Shown here one piece after another: positions 9,243 to 16,821 of a stretch of 64,000 nt of DNA. The position numbers and the translations under genes are program-made. The DNA is from Streptomyces caelestis (GTDB lineage: Bacteria > Actinomycetota > Actinomycetes > Streptomycetales > Streptomycetaceae). Under the pieces are notes generated by a model, which was not told where the DNA came from, made no database searches, and was given only the letters and a program-made list of their open reading frames with translations. The stretch covers positions 62,001-126,000 of the forward strand of contig NZ_LGCN01000251.1 in the NCBI RefSeq assembly GCF_001279005.1, in the 5' to 3' direction. Within the stretch, counting starts at the first letter, position 1, and every line of letters begins with the position of its first letter.

Positions 9243-10337
9243 GTGCATGTCGTACTCGCCGGCGGAGGAACCGCGGGCCACATCGAGCCCGCGCTCGCCC
9301 TCGCGGACGCCCTGCGCAGGCAGGATCCGACCGTGGGCATCACGGCCCTGGGCACGGAGCGAGGCCTGGAGACCCGTCTCGTACCCGAGCGCGGGTACGA
9401 GCTGGCGCTGATCCCCGCCGTGCCGCTGCCACGCAAGCCCACCCCCGAGCTGATCACCGTTCCGGGCCGGCTGCGCGGCACCATCAAGGCGGCCGAGCAG
9501 GTCCTGGAACGCACCAAGGCGGACGCCGTGGTCGGCTTCGGCGGCTACGTCGCCCTGCCCGGCTACCTCGCGGCCAAGCGGCTCGGCGTGCCGATCGTGA
9601 TCCACGAGGCCAACGCCCGGCCCGGACTGGCCAACAAGATCGGCTCCCGGTACGCCGCCCAGGTCGCCGTCTCCACGCCCGACAGCAAGCTGCGGGGCGC
9701 CCGCTACATCGGCATCCCGCTGCGCCGCGCCATCTCCACCCTCGACCGGGCCGCGGTGCGCCCCGAGGCCCGCGCCGCGTTCGGCCTCGACCCCAATCTG
9801 CCCACGCTGCTGGTCTCCGGCGGCTCGCAGGGCGCCCGCCGGCTCAACGAGGTCGTCCAGCAGGTCGCTCCGTGGCTCCAGCAGGCCGGCATCCAGATCC
9901 TGCACGCGGTCGGCCCGAAGAACGAACTGCCGCAGGTGCACCAGATGCCGGGTATGCCCCCCTATATCCCGGTAAGTTACCTGGACCGGATGGACCTCGC
10001 GTACGCCGCGGCCGACATGATGCTCTGCCGCGCGGGCGCGATGACCGTCGCCGAACTCTCCGCCGTCGGGCTCCCGGCCGCCTACGTCCCGCTGCCCATC
10101 GGCAACGGCGAACAGCGGCTCAACGCCCAGCCGGTGGTCAAGGCCGGCGGCGGACTGCTGGTCGACGACGCGGAGCTGACGCCCGAGTGGGTGCAGCAGA
10201 ACGTCCTGCCCGTGCTCGCCGACCCGCACCGGCTGTACGAGATGTCCCGTGCCGCCGCCGAGTTCGGCCGCCGGGACGCCGACGACCTGCTCGTCGGCAT
10301 GGTGTACGAGGCGATCGCCGCCCGTGCGCACCGCTAG
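9243..10337 (+). CDS. murG: MurG, lipid II synthase
   Basis: GT28-family N-acetylglucosaminyltransferase that converts lipid I to lipid II on the inner face of the membrane. It has 364 residues starting [13 protein letters not shown], so the donor/acceptor glycine loop (GGGTAGH) is at residues 7-13. A second glycine-rich loop reads [15 protein letters not shown], and the UDP-GlcNAc site contains [17 protein letters not shown] and [13 protein letters not shown]. The GTG start sits 6 bp after the ftsW stop. Length and motifs are typical. Confidence 0.97.
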   Translation: MHVVLAGGGTAGHIEPALALADALRRQDPTVGITALGTERGLETRLVPERGYELALIPAVPLPRKPTPELITVPGRLRGTIKAAEQVLERTKADAVVGFGGYVALPGYLAAKRLGVPIVIHEANARPGLANKIGSRYAAQVAVSTPDSKLRGARYIGIPLRRAISTLDRAAVRPEARAAFGLDPNLPTLLVSGGSQGARRLNEVVQQVAPWLQQAGIQILHAVGPKNELPQVHQMPGMPPYIPVSYLDRMDLAYAAADMMLCRAGAMTVAELSAVGLPAAYVPLPIGNGEQRLNAQPVVKAGGGLLVDDAELTPEWVQQNVLPVLADPHRLYEMSRAAAEFGRRDADDLLVGMVYEAIAARAHR

Positions 10338-10362
10338 AGGCGTATGACGGAGGGCAGGCAGC

Positions 10363-11160
10363 ATGGCCGGATCGACCACCGCCGAGCGTGGTGAACGCAA
10401 GCGGGAGTCGTCCGGCCCGCTGCCGCGCGTCCGGCGGTTCGGACGACGACAGGTTCGTCGGATCATCATTCTCGCCGTCGCCCTGGTGTTCCTCGGCAGT
10501 GGGACGTTCTGGCTGCTGTACGGGTCGGACCTGGTGCGCGTGGAGCGCGTGTCGGTGTCGGGGACCCGGGTCCTGACGCCCGCGGAGGTGCGCGAGGCCG
10601 CCGACGTCCCCCTCGGGGAACAGCTGGTCTCCGTCGACACCGACGCGATCGAGGCGCGGCTTTCCTCCGCTTTGCCCCGGATCGACACCGTCGACGTGGT
10701 GCGTTCCTGGCCGCACGAAATCACCCTGGAGGTGACGGAACGTACCGCCGTTCTCCTCGTTCACAAGGGCGGGAAGTTCATCGAAGTGGACGAGGAAGGT
10801 GTCCGGTTCGCCACGGTTTCCAAGGCTCCCGAAGGCGTGCCCGCGCTGAAGTTGGCCGTCTCCGGGACCGGTTCCGCGGCGGCGAGCCTGCGCCGCTTCG
10901 GCGAGGACCGGCTGACCCGGGAGGCGGTGCGGGTGGCCGGCGCGATCCCGGACCCCGTGGCGCACGCCACCCGCAGCGTCAAGGTCCGTTCCTACGACGA
11001 CATCTCGCTGGAACTGGCGGACGGACGTACGGTCGACTGGGGAAGCGGTGAGAAGGGCGCCGAGAAGGGCCGTGCCCTCACCGCGCTGATGAAAGCCGAG
11101 TCCGGTGCGCGGCACTTCGACGTCAGCGTGCCCACGGCCCCGGCGTCAGCAGGGAGTTGA
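10363..11160 (+). CDS. ftsQ: FtsQ, divisome membrane protein
   Basis: Single-pass divisome protein that links early and late division proteins. The 265 residues comprise a charged cytoplasmic tail (1-42), one membrane helix (about 44-64), a POTRA domain starting VERVSVSGTRVLTPAEVREAA (about 70-140), and a C-terminal FtsQ domain. In streptomycetes FtsQ is needed mainly for sporulation septa. An ATG start follows a GGAGGGCAGGC purine-rich site. The long regulatory gap before ftsZ begins directly after its stop. Confidence 0.93.
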   Translation: MAGSTTAERGERKRESSGPLPRVRRFGRRQVRRIIILAVALVFLGSGTFWLLYGSDLVRVERVSVSGTRVLTPAEVREAADVPLGEQLVSVDTDAIEARLSSALPRIDTVDVVRSWPHEITLEVTERTAVLLVHKGGKFIEVDEEGVRFATVSKAPEGVPALKLAVSGTGSAAASLRRFGEDRLTREAVRVAGAIPDPVAHATRSVKVRSYDDISLELADGRTVDWGSGEKGAEKGRALTALMKAESGARHFDVSVPTAPASAGS

Positions 11161-11276
11161 CGCACATCGGTGCAGGTCGGCACCCCGGTTGGGCAGCGCT
11201 ACGGCTGATCACATAGGGTGAAAAGAAAAACGGGAGGTTCGGCGTGTTCGTTGAACGGGCGCCACTTGTCGACTTA

Positions 11277-11310
11277 GTGTCCTGTTCAGAAGACTCCAGG
11301 GAACGGACAC
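11277..11310. repeat. Imperfect inverted repeat with GACAC ends
   Basis: The left arm GTGTCCTGTTC (11277-11287) pairs with the right arm GAACGGACAC (11301-11310) with one bulged T at 11283 and a 13-nt spacer. Each end carries the WhiA core GACAC in opposite orientation. It could act as an operator or, if transcribed, as a hairpin in the ftsZ leader. Confidence 0.7.
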
Positions 11311-11316
11311 ACTGGT

Positions 11317-11341
11317 AACCCTAAACTTCAACGTTAGGGTT
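11317..11341. repeat. Perfect inverted repeat AACCCTAA-N9-TTAGGGTT
   Basis: Two perfect 8-nt arms, 9 nt apart, lie about 110 bp before the ftsZ start. The A+T content of the arms is high for this genome. The spacing fits binding by a dimeric regulator on one face of the helix better than it fits a hairpin. I cannot name the regulator. Confidence 0.75.
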
Positions 11342-11448
11342 CGGGTCGGCGCTACGGACCGTCCCATTCGGCATCAGTCGTCGGGTCGCGGGGGCATCAG
11401 TGCTTCAGCGGTCGGGCGACACGTAACTCGAGGCGAGAGGCCTTCGAC

Positions 11449-12639
11449 GTGGCAGCACCGCAGAACTACCTCGCAGTCATCAAAGTCATCGGTGTCGGCG
11501 GCGGTGGTGTCAACGCCATCAACCGGATGATCGAGGTCGGTCTCAAGGGCGTCGAGTTCATCGCCATCAACACCGACGCGCAAGCCCTGTTGATGAGCGA
11601 CGCCGACGTCAAGCTCGACGTCGGCCGTGAACTCACCCGCGGACTCGGCGCCGGAGCCAACCCGGCCGTCGGCCGCAAGGCCGCGGAGGACCACCGCGAG
11701 GAGATCGAGGAGGTCCTCAAGGGGGCCGACATGGTCTTCGTGACGGCCGGCGAGGGCGGCGGCACCGGCACCGGCGGCGCGCCCGTCGTGGCCAACATCG
11801 CCCGCTCGCTGGGCGCCCTCACCATCGGCGTGGTCACGCGCCCGTTCACCTTCGAGGGGCGGCGTCGCGCGAACCAGGCCGAGGACGGCATCGCCGAGCT
11901 CCGCGAAGAGGTCGACACCCTCATCGTGATCCCGAACGACCGCCTGCTGTCCATCTCGGACCGCCAGGTGTCGGTCCTCGACGCCTTCAAGTCGGCGGAC
12001 CAGGTGCTGCTCTCCGGTGTGCAGGGCATCACCGACCTCATCACCACGCCCGGTCTGATCAACCTGGACTTCGCGGACGTCAAGTCGGTCATGTCCGAGG
12101 CCGGATCGGCCCTCATGGGCATCGGCTCGGCCCGCGGCGACGACCGCGCGGTGGCCGCGGCCGAGATGGCCATCTCCTCGCCGCTCCTCGAAGCCTCCAT
12201 CGACGGCGCCCGCGGCGTGCTGCTCTCCATCTCCGGCGGATCCGACCTCGGTCTGTTCGAGATCAACGAGGCCGCCCAGCTGGTCAGCGAGGCCGCCCAC
12301 CCCGAGGCCAACATCATCTTCGGCGCGGTGATCGACGACGCCCTCGGCGACGAGGTCCGGGTCACCGTGATCGCGGCCGGCTTCGACGGCGGCCAGCCGC
12401 CGGCCAAGCGGGACAACGTCCTCGGCTCGTCCTCGGCCAAGCGCGAGGAGCCCGCCCCGGCGCGGCAGCCGGAGAGCCGCCCGTCCTTCGGTTCGCTCGG
12501 CAGCGTCACGCCGAAGGAGGACCCGGAGCCGGTGGCGCCGGAGCCGGTGGACATCCCGGTCGTCCAGCCCCCGGTCCCGCCGTCGCGGACCTACGACAGC
12601 GCGGCCGAGGAACTGGACGTACCGGACTTCCTGAAGTGA
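11449..12639 (+). CDS. ftsZ: FtsZ, tubulin-like cell-division GTPase
   Basis: GTPase that forms the Z-ring scaffold and recruits the divisome. It has 396 residues. The N-terminal nucleotide-binding strand reads [16 protein letters not shown], and the tubulin signature GGGTGTGG is at residues 103-110. The catalytic T7 loop contains [12 protein letters not shown] variable linker of about 65 residues ends in the conserved C-terminal peptide DVPDFLK, which binds SepF in actinobacteria. The GTG is preceded by GAGGCGAGAGG. The stop overlaps the next GTG. In Streptomyces, ftsZ is dispensable for growth but required for sporulation. Confidence 0.99.
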   Translation: MAAPQNYLAVIKVIGVGGGGVNAINRMIEVGLKGVEFIAINTDAQALLMSDADVKLDVGRELTRGLGAGANPAVGRKAAEDHREEIEEVLKGADMVFVTAGEGGGTGTGGAPVVANIARSLGALTIGVVTRPFTFEGRRRANQAEDGIAELREEVDTLIVIPNDRLLSISDRQVSVLDAFKSADQVLLSGVQGITDLITTPGLINLDFADVKSVMSEAGSALMGIGSARGDDRAVAAAEMAISSPLLEASIDGARGVLLSISGGSDLGLFEINEAAQLVSEAAHPEANIIFGAVIDDALGDEVRVTVIAAGFDGGQPPAKRDNVLGSSSAKREEPAPARQPESRPSFGSLGSVTPKEDPEPVAPEPVDIPVVQPPVPPSRTYDSAAEELDVPDFLK

Positions 12640-13364
12640 TAGGGCGGCGCGAGAGCGTGAGCGGCGCGCACTTCGCCTTCACCGACCGGTGGGGCGGGGT
12701 GAGCGCCGCTCCGTATGAGGAGCTCAACCTCGGCGGGGCCGTCGGCGACGACCCCGGCGCCGTGCGCGCCAACCGCGAACTGGCCGCCGAGTCCCTCGGC
12801 CTGGACCCGGCCCGGGTGGTCTGGATGAACCAGGTGCACGGGGCCGACGCGGTCGTGGTCGACGAACCCTGGGGCGGGAACCCGGTCCCCGAGGTCGACG
12901 CGATCGTCACCGCGCGGCGCGGACTCGCCCTCGCGGTGCTCACCGCCGACTGCGTGCCGGTGCTGCTCGCCGACCCCGTCGCGGGCGTCGTCGCCGCGGC
13001 CCACGCGGGCCGGCCCGGCATGATCGCCGGGATCGTCCCCGCCGCCGTGCGGGCCATGACCGGACTCGGCGCCGACCCCGCGCGGATCGTCGCCCGCACC
13101 GGACCCGCCGTCTGCGGCCGGTGCTACGAGGTGCCGGAGGCGATGCGCGACGAGGTGGCCGCCGTCGAGCCGGCGGCGCACGCCGGGACGAGCTGGGGCA
13201 CGCCGGCGGTCGACGTGGGCGCGGGCGTGCACGCGCAGCTCGAACGGCTCGGGGTGCGCGACCGGGAGCAGTCGTCGGTGTGCACGCTGGAGTCGGCTGA
13301 TCACTTCTCGTACCGCCGCGACCGCACCACCGGGCGGCTCGCGGGCTACGTGTGGCTGGACTGA
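12636..13364 (+). CDS. pgeF: PgeF/YfiH-family (YlmD) protein
   Basis: Member of the YfiH/DUF152 family, annotated variously as polyphenol oxidase or peptidoglycan editing factor; the E. coli homologue removes L-Ser-containing muropeptide precursors. It has 242 residues. The metal-site residues are visible as His in MNQVHGAD, Cys in [12 protein letters not shown] and His in [10 protein letters not shown]. The Trp usually following HAG is Arg here. GTG 12636 lies in a GTGA overlap with the ftsZ stop; GTG 12657 is an alternative that gives 235 aa. Its constant place behind ftsZ suggests a role in wall quality control during division. Confidence 0.85.
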   Translation: MIGRRESVSGAHFAFTDRWGGVSAAPYEELNLGGAVGDDPGAVRANRELAAESLGLDPARVVWMNQVHGADAVVVDEPWGGNPVPEVDAIVTARRGLALAVLTADCVPVLLADPVAGVVAAAHAGRPGMIAGIVPAAVRAMTGLGADPARIVARTGPAVCGRCYEVPEAMRDEVAAVEPAAHAGTSWGTPAVDVGAGVHAQLERLGVRDREQSSVCTLESADHFSYRRDRTTGRLAGYVWLD

Positions 13365-13370
13365 TGGGAC

Positions 13371-14090
13371 ATGACGGACCGTAAGGACGAACTCGCCGCG
13401 AACCTGGCGAGAGTGGAGAACCGGATCGCCGCCGCGTGCGCCGCCGCCGGGCGCGGGCGCGACGAGGTGACCCTGATCGTGGTCACCAAGACCTACCCCG
13501 CGGACGACGTGCGGATCCTGTCCGGACTCGGGGTGCGCCATGTCGCCGAGAACCGGGACCAGGACGCCGCCCCCAAGGCGGCGGAATGCGCGGATCTGCC
13601 CCTTACCTGGCACTTCGTCGGTCAACTTCAGACCAATAAGGTGCGCTCTGTGGTGGGTTACGTCGATTTCGTGCAGTCCGTCGACCGTTCCCGACTGGTG
13701 ACGTCCCTCTCCAAGGAGGCCGTGCGGGCCGGGCGCGAGATCGGCTGCCTGATCCAGGTGGCGTTCGACGCCGACGACGGCGGCCGGGGCGAGCGCGGGG
13801 GCGTGGCGCCCGGCGGGGTCGCGGAGTTGGCCGAGCTGATCGCGCGCTCCGAGGGGCTGCGGCTCGGCGGACTGATGACCGTCGCCCCGCTCACCGGGGA
13901 GTACGCGGGACGCGAACGGGCGGCCTTCGAGCGGCTGATGGATGTGTCGGCCGACCTGCGCCGGACCCATCCGGCTGCGAACATGGTCTCGGCGGGGATG
14001 AGCGCGGACCTCGAACAGGCCGTGGCCGCCGGAGCGACACATGTGCGCGTCGGCAGTGCGGTGCTCGGAGTCCGCCCCGGCCTCCGGTAA
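13371..14090 (+). CDS. YggS/YlmE-family PLP-homeostasis protein
   Basis: Alanine-racemase-fold protein that binds pyridoxal phosphate and buffers its level; no independent enzyme activity is established for the family. It has 239 residues. The PLP-lysine is expected in the LIVVTKTYPA strand. Other family stretches are GVRHVAENRDQ, WHFVGQLQTNK and MSADLEQAVAAGATHVRVGSAV. It lies between pgeF and sepF, a position kept across Gram-positive division clusters. The ATG start is clear. Confidence 0.9.
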   Translation: MTDRKDELAANLARVENRIAAACAAAGRGRDEVTLIVVTKTYPADDVRILSGLGVRHVAENRDQDAAPKAAECADLPLTWHFVGQLQTNKVRSVVGYVDFVQSVDRSRLVTSLSKEAVRAGREIGCLIQVAFDADDGGRGERGGVAPGGVAELAELIARSEGLRLGGLMTVAPLTGEYAGRERAAFERLMDVSADLRRTHPAANMVSAGMSADLEQAVAAGATHVRVGSAVLGVRPGLR

Positions 14091-14219
14091 CGTCGCCAAG
14101 AAGTCGGACCACAGCAGAAAATATGGTCAGTTCCGCCGAACAGCGGACATAAAGACCTAGTGGATCGCGGGCACTTGGCGGTCGTCAGCGGATCCACCAC
14201 AGAGCGGAGGACTCGGAGC

Positions 14220-14861
14220 ATGGCCGGCGCGATGCGCAAGATGGCGGTCTACCTCGGCCTCGTGGAGGACGATGGGTACGACGGCCGCGGATTCGACCCA
14301 GACGACGACTTTGAACCCGAACTCGACCCGGAGCCCGAGCGGGACCACCGGCGGCACGAGCCGTCGCACCAGCCGCACGTGTCACATCAGCCCCAAAGGG
14401 ACGAAGAGGTACGAGTCGCCCACCCTCCCGCGCCGCGCGAACCGGTCGCCCGATCCGCTTCGCTCCCCGCGGAATCGCCACGCCCGGCGCGGATCGCGCC
14501 CGTGGCATCCATCACACAAGAACGCGCAAGCCTGGAGAAGAACGCACCGGTGATCATGCCCAAGGTCGTGTCGGAACGAGAGCCTTACCGGATCACCACG
14601 CTTCACCCGCGGACCTACAACGAGGCCCGTACCATCGGGGAACACTTCCGTGAGGGCACGCCGGTGATCATGAATCTGACGGAGATGGACGACACGGACG
14701 CGAAGCGACTTGTCGACTTCGCGGCCGGTCTGGTGTTTGGTCTTCACGGCAGTATCGAGCGGGTGACGCAGAAGGTGTTCCTGCTGTCTCCTGCTAACGT
14801 CGATGTCACGGCGGAGGACAAGGCCCGCATCGCAGAGGGCGGGTTCTTCAACCAGAGCTGA
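14220..14861 (+). CDS. sepF: SepF, membrane anchor of FtsZ
   Basis: SepF tethers FtsZ filaments to the membrane and replaces FtsA, which actinobacteria lack. It has 213 residues from the ATG at 14220, which follows AGCGGAGGACTCGG. The N-terminus [14 protein letters not shown] is the amphipathic membrane-binding helix. Residues about 20-115 are an acidic then Pro/Arg-rich linker. The C-terminal core (about 120-205) has [22 protein letters not shown] and [16 protein letters not shown], the dimerising fold that holds the FtsZ C-terminal peptide. Confidence 0.96.
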   Translation: MAGAMRKMAVYLGLVEDDGYDGRGFDPDDDFEPELDPEPERDHRRHEPSHQPHVSHQPQRDEEVRVAHPPAPREPVARSASLPAESPRPARIAPVASITQERASLEKNAPVIMPKVVSEREPYRITTLHPRTYNEARTIGEHFREGTPVIMNLTEMDDTDAKRLVDFAAGLVFGLHGSIERVTQKVFLLSPANVDVTAEDKARIAEGGFFNQS

Positions 14862-14910
14862 GACGCGGGACCGGATCAAGAGCGGTACAGGGGAGAGGGA
14901 AAAGCAGGCC

Positions 14911-15201
14911 ATGGGCGTGTTCGCGCAGGTGATCTACATCGCGCTGATGGTGTTCCTCATCGTGCTGATCTTCCGTTTGGTCATGGATTACGTGTTCCAG
15001 TTCGCCCGCTCGTGGCAACCCGGCAAGGCGATGGTGGTCGTCCTGGAGGCCACCTACACTGTCACCGATCCACCGCTGAAGCTTCTGCGGCGGGTCATCC
15101 CGCCGCTGCGTCTCGGGGGCGTGGCGCTCGACCTGTCCTTCTTCGTCCTGATGATCATCGTCTACATCCTGATCTCGATCGTGGGCAATCTCGCGAGGTG
15201 A
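14911..15201 (+). CDS. YggT/YlmG-family membrane protein
   Basis: Small 96-residue protein with two hydrophobic segments at the ends (about 5-30 and 70-95) and a central YggT-domain loop containing PLKLLRRVIPPLRLGGVALDLS. The family is found between sepF and divIVA in Gram-positive bacteria; its biochemical role is unknown, with suspected involvement in division or membrane organisation. The ATG follows GGGGAGAGGG. It sits 49 bp after sepF and 52 bp before divIVA. Confidence 0.9.
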   Translation: MGVFAQVIYIALMVFLIVLIFRLVMDYVFQFARSWQPGKAMVVVLEATYTVTDPPLKLLRRVIPPLRLGGVALDLSFFVLMIIVYILISIVGNLAR

Positions 15202-15253
15202 CTGTGGACGATACGGTCTTGCCGACTGCCGATGACTACGTTGAGGTGAAGAG

Positions 15254-16516
15254 ATGCCGTTGACCCCCGAGGACGTGCGGAACAAGCAGTTCACGACCGT
15301 CCGCCTCCGAGAAGGCTATGACGAGGACGAGGTCGATGCCTTCCTCGACGAGGTCGAAGCCGAACTGACCCGCCTGCTCCGCGAGAACGAGGACCTGCGC
15401 GCCAAGCTGGCCGCGGCCACGCGCGCCGCCGCCCAGAACCAGCAGAACATGCGCAAGCCTCCCGAGCAGCAGGACCAGCAGCAACAGCAGGGGCCGCCCC
15501 AGGGCATGCCCCAGCAGGGCATGCGAGGTCCCGGCGCTCCGGTGCCCGCCGGCATATCGGGCCCGCCGCAGCAGCAGATGGGTGGCCCCATGGGTGGTCC
15601 GCCCCAGCTGCCGAGCGGTGCTCCTCAACTGCCCGCCGGCCCCGGCGGACAGGGCGGCCCGCAGGGCCCCGGCCCCATGGGCCAGGGCGGCCCGATGCAG
15701 GGGCAGATGGGTCAGGGCGGCCCGATGGGTCAGGGTGGCCCGATGGGTCAGGGTGGCCCGATGCAGGGGCAGATGGGTCAGGGCGGCCCGATGGGTCAGG
15801 GTGGCCCGATGCAGGGGCAGATGGGCCAGGGTGGCCCCATGCAGGGGCAGATGGGCCCCGGCGGCCCCATGGGCGGCCCCGGCATGCCCGGCCAGGGGGG
15901 CCCCGGCGGCGACAGTGCCGCGCGCGTCCTGTCGCTGGCCCAGCAGACCGCGGACCAGGCGATCGCGGAGGCCCGTTCCGAGGCCAACAAGATCGTGGGC
16001 GAGGCGCGTTCGCGTGCCGAGGGCCTCGAGCGGGACGCCCGCGCCAAGGCGGACGCCCTGGAGCGGGACGCGCAGGAGAAGCACCGCGTCGCGATGGGCT
16101 CCCTGGAGTCCGCCCGCGCCACGCTGGAGCGCAAGGTCGAGGACCTGCGCGGCTTCGAGCGCGAGTACCGCACGCGGCTGAAGTCCTACCTGGAGTCGCA
16201 GCTGCGTCAGCTGGAGACCCAGGCGGACGACTCGCTCGCCCCGCCGCGTCAGCCCGCGAGCGCCGCGCCGTCGCTGCCGCCGTCCCCGGCGCCCTCGATG
16301 GCTCCGGCCGGTGCCGGTGCGCCGTCCTACGGCGGCAACCAGACGATGGGCGGCGGCCCCGGCGGTCAGGGCGGCCCGTCCTACGGCGGCGGTCAGCAGC
16401 AGATGCAGCCGGCGATGACCCAGCCGATGGCGCCGGTGCGTCCGCAGGGCCCCTCGCCGATGGGCCAGGCCCCCTCGCCGATGCGCGGCTTCCTGATCGA
16501 CGAGGACGACAACTGA
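15254..16516 (+). CDS. divIVA: DivIVA, polar growth organiser
   Basis: Coiled-coil protein that marks hyphal tips and branch sites and drives polar growth; essential in Streptomyces. It has 420 residues. The N-terminal membrane-binding domain starts [20 protein letters not shown] (residues 1-60). Next comes a long Gln/Gly/Pro/Met-rich spacer (about 72-218) built from in-frame repeats, then a second coiled coil (about 220-325), then a Pro/Gly/Gln-rich tail ending FLIDEDDN. The spacer is the feature that varies among streptomycetes. A GAGGTGAAGAG site precedes the ATG. Confidence 0.98.
   Translation: MPLTPEDVRNKQFTTVRLREGYDEDEVDAFLDEVEAELTRLLRENEDLRAKLAAATRAAAQNQQNMRKPPEQQDQQQQQGPPQGMPQQGMRGPGAPVPAGISGPPQQQMGGPMGGPPQLPSGAPQLPAGPGGQGGPQGPGPMGQGGPMQGQMGQGGPMGQGGPMGQGGPMQGQMGQGGPMGQGGPMQGQMGQGGPMQGQMGPGGPMGGPGMPGQGGPGGDSAARVLSLAQQTADQAIAEARSEANKIVGEARSRAEGLERDARAKADALERDAQEKHRVAMGSLESARATLERKVEDLRGFEREYRTRLKSYLESQLRQLETQADDSLAPPRQPASAAPSLPPSPAPSMAPAGAGAPSYGGNQTMGGGPGGQGGPSYGGGQQQMQPAMTQPMAPVRPQGPSPMGQAPSPMRGFLIDEDDN
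15661..15880 (+). repeat. In-frame tandem repeat in divIVA spacer
   Basis: Imperfect copies of an 18-bp unit (GGCCCGATGGGTCAGGGT and relatives) encode GGPMGQ and [10 protein letters not shown] over and over. Units alternate between GGPMGQ and the 10-residue form, so copy number can change without breaking the frame. Confidence 0.9.
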
Positions 16517-16560
16517 CGGCCCCGTGACCATGAGTACGGCGTAGCGGTCGGCAGCGTTCA

Positions 16561-16596
16561 GGGCGGGCCCCGGGTTCACGAACCCGGGGCCCGCCC
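16561..16596 (+). terminator. Terminator hairpin after divIVA
   Basis: A perfect 17-bp stem (GGGCGGGCCCCGGGTTC with its complement) with a 2-nt formal loop, followed by TTTC, lies 45 bp after the divIVA stop. It is a strong intrinsic-type terminator for divIVA. Confidence 0.9.
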
Positions 16597-16666
16597 TTTC
16601 GCTACGCGTGTTCACGCTGGTTTGCGGTTTTCGTCCGGGCCTGGGTGACATGTCCGACGTATGCAA

Positions 16667-16715
16667 CGCCGAAGGCCGGGGCCCCAAGATTCTTGGTGGG
16701 CCCCGGCCTTCGGCG
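16667..16715. terminator. Second long hairpin in the divIVA-ileS gap
   Basis: The arms CGCCGAAGGCCGGGGCCC (16667-16684) and its exact complement (16698-16715) form an 18-bp stem. The 13-nt interior contains a further CAAG/CTTG pairing. It is symmetric enough to act on both strands. Confidence 0.85.
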
Positions 16716-16785
16716 TGCGCGCCTGCCCGTCTGCGGGGGCAGGCGGGCAGGCGCCCGCGGATCGTGTGTGGCTGATCGCGCAGTT

Positions 16786-16809
16786 CCCCGCGCCCCTCAG
16801 GGCGCGGGG
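16786..16809 (-). terminator. Hairpin at the ileS 3' end; common Streptomyces repeat
   Basis: CCCCGCGCCC (16786-16795) pairs with GGGCGCGGGG (16800-16809) across a CTCA loop, 12 bp beyond the ileS stop. With the flanking CGCAGTT it matches a small GC-rich palindrome scattered between genes in many streptomycetes (from memory). It probably ends ileS transcription. Confidence 0.75.
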
Positions 16810-16821
16810 CCCACCGGCGCT

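Larger units (their letters stand above)
11161..11448 (+). promoter_or_regulatory. ftsZ upstream regulatory region
   Basis: A 288-bp gap without any gene, the longest in the division cluster. A candidate promoter has TTGAAC at 11251 and TAGTGT at 11275-11280 (18-nt spacing). It is followed by an imperfect inverted repeat at 11277-11310 and a perfect one at 11317-11341 (entered separately). The sequence GACAC at 11306-11310 and its reverse at 11277-11281 match the core of WhiA sites. Streptomyces ftsZ is known to have several promoters, one of them sporulation-specific. Which box corresponds to which start cannot be told from sequence alone. Confidence 0.8.
16517..16821. other. Gene-free gap between convergent divIVA and ileS
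   Basis: About 300 bp with no plausible coding sequence. It contains three separate GC-rich hairpins (entered individually). The longest spacing between them is about 70 bp. The third belongs to a repeat type common in Streptomyces intergenic DNA. Confidence 0.85.

Noticed and set aside
11306..11320. A BldD box overlapping ACACACTGGTAAC upstream of ftsZ
   Set aside because: Only a half-site matches and one base is missing in the spacing; WhiA-type GACAC is the better call, though also unproven.
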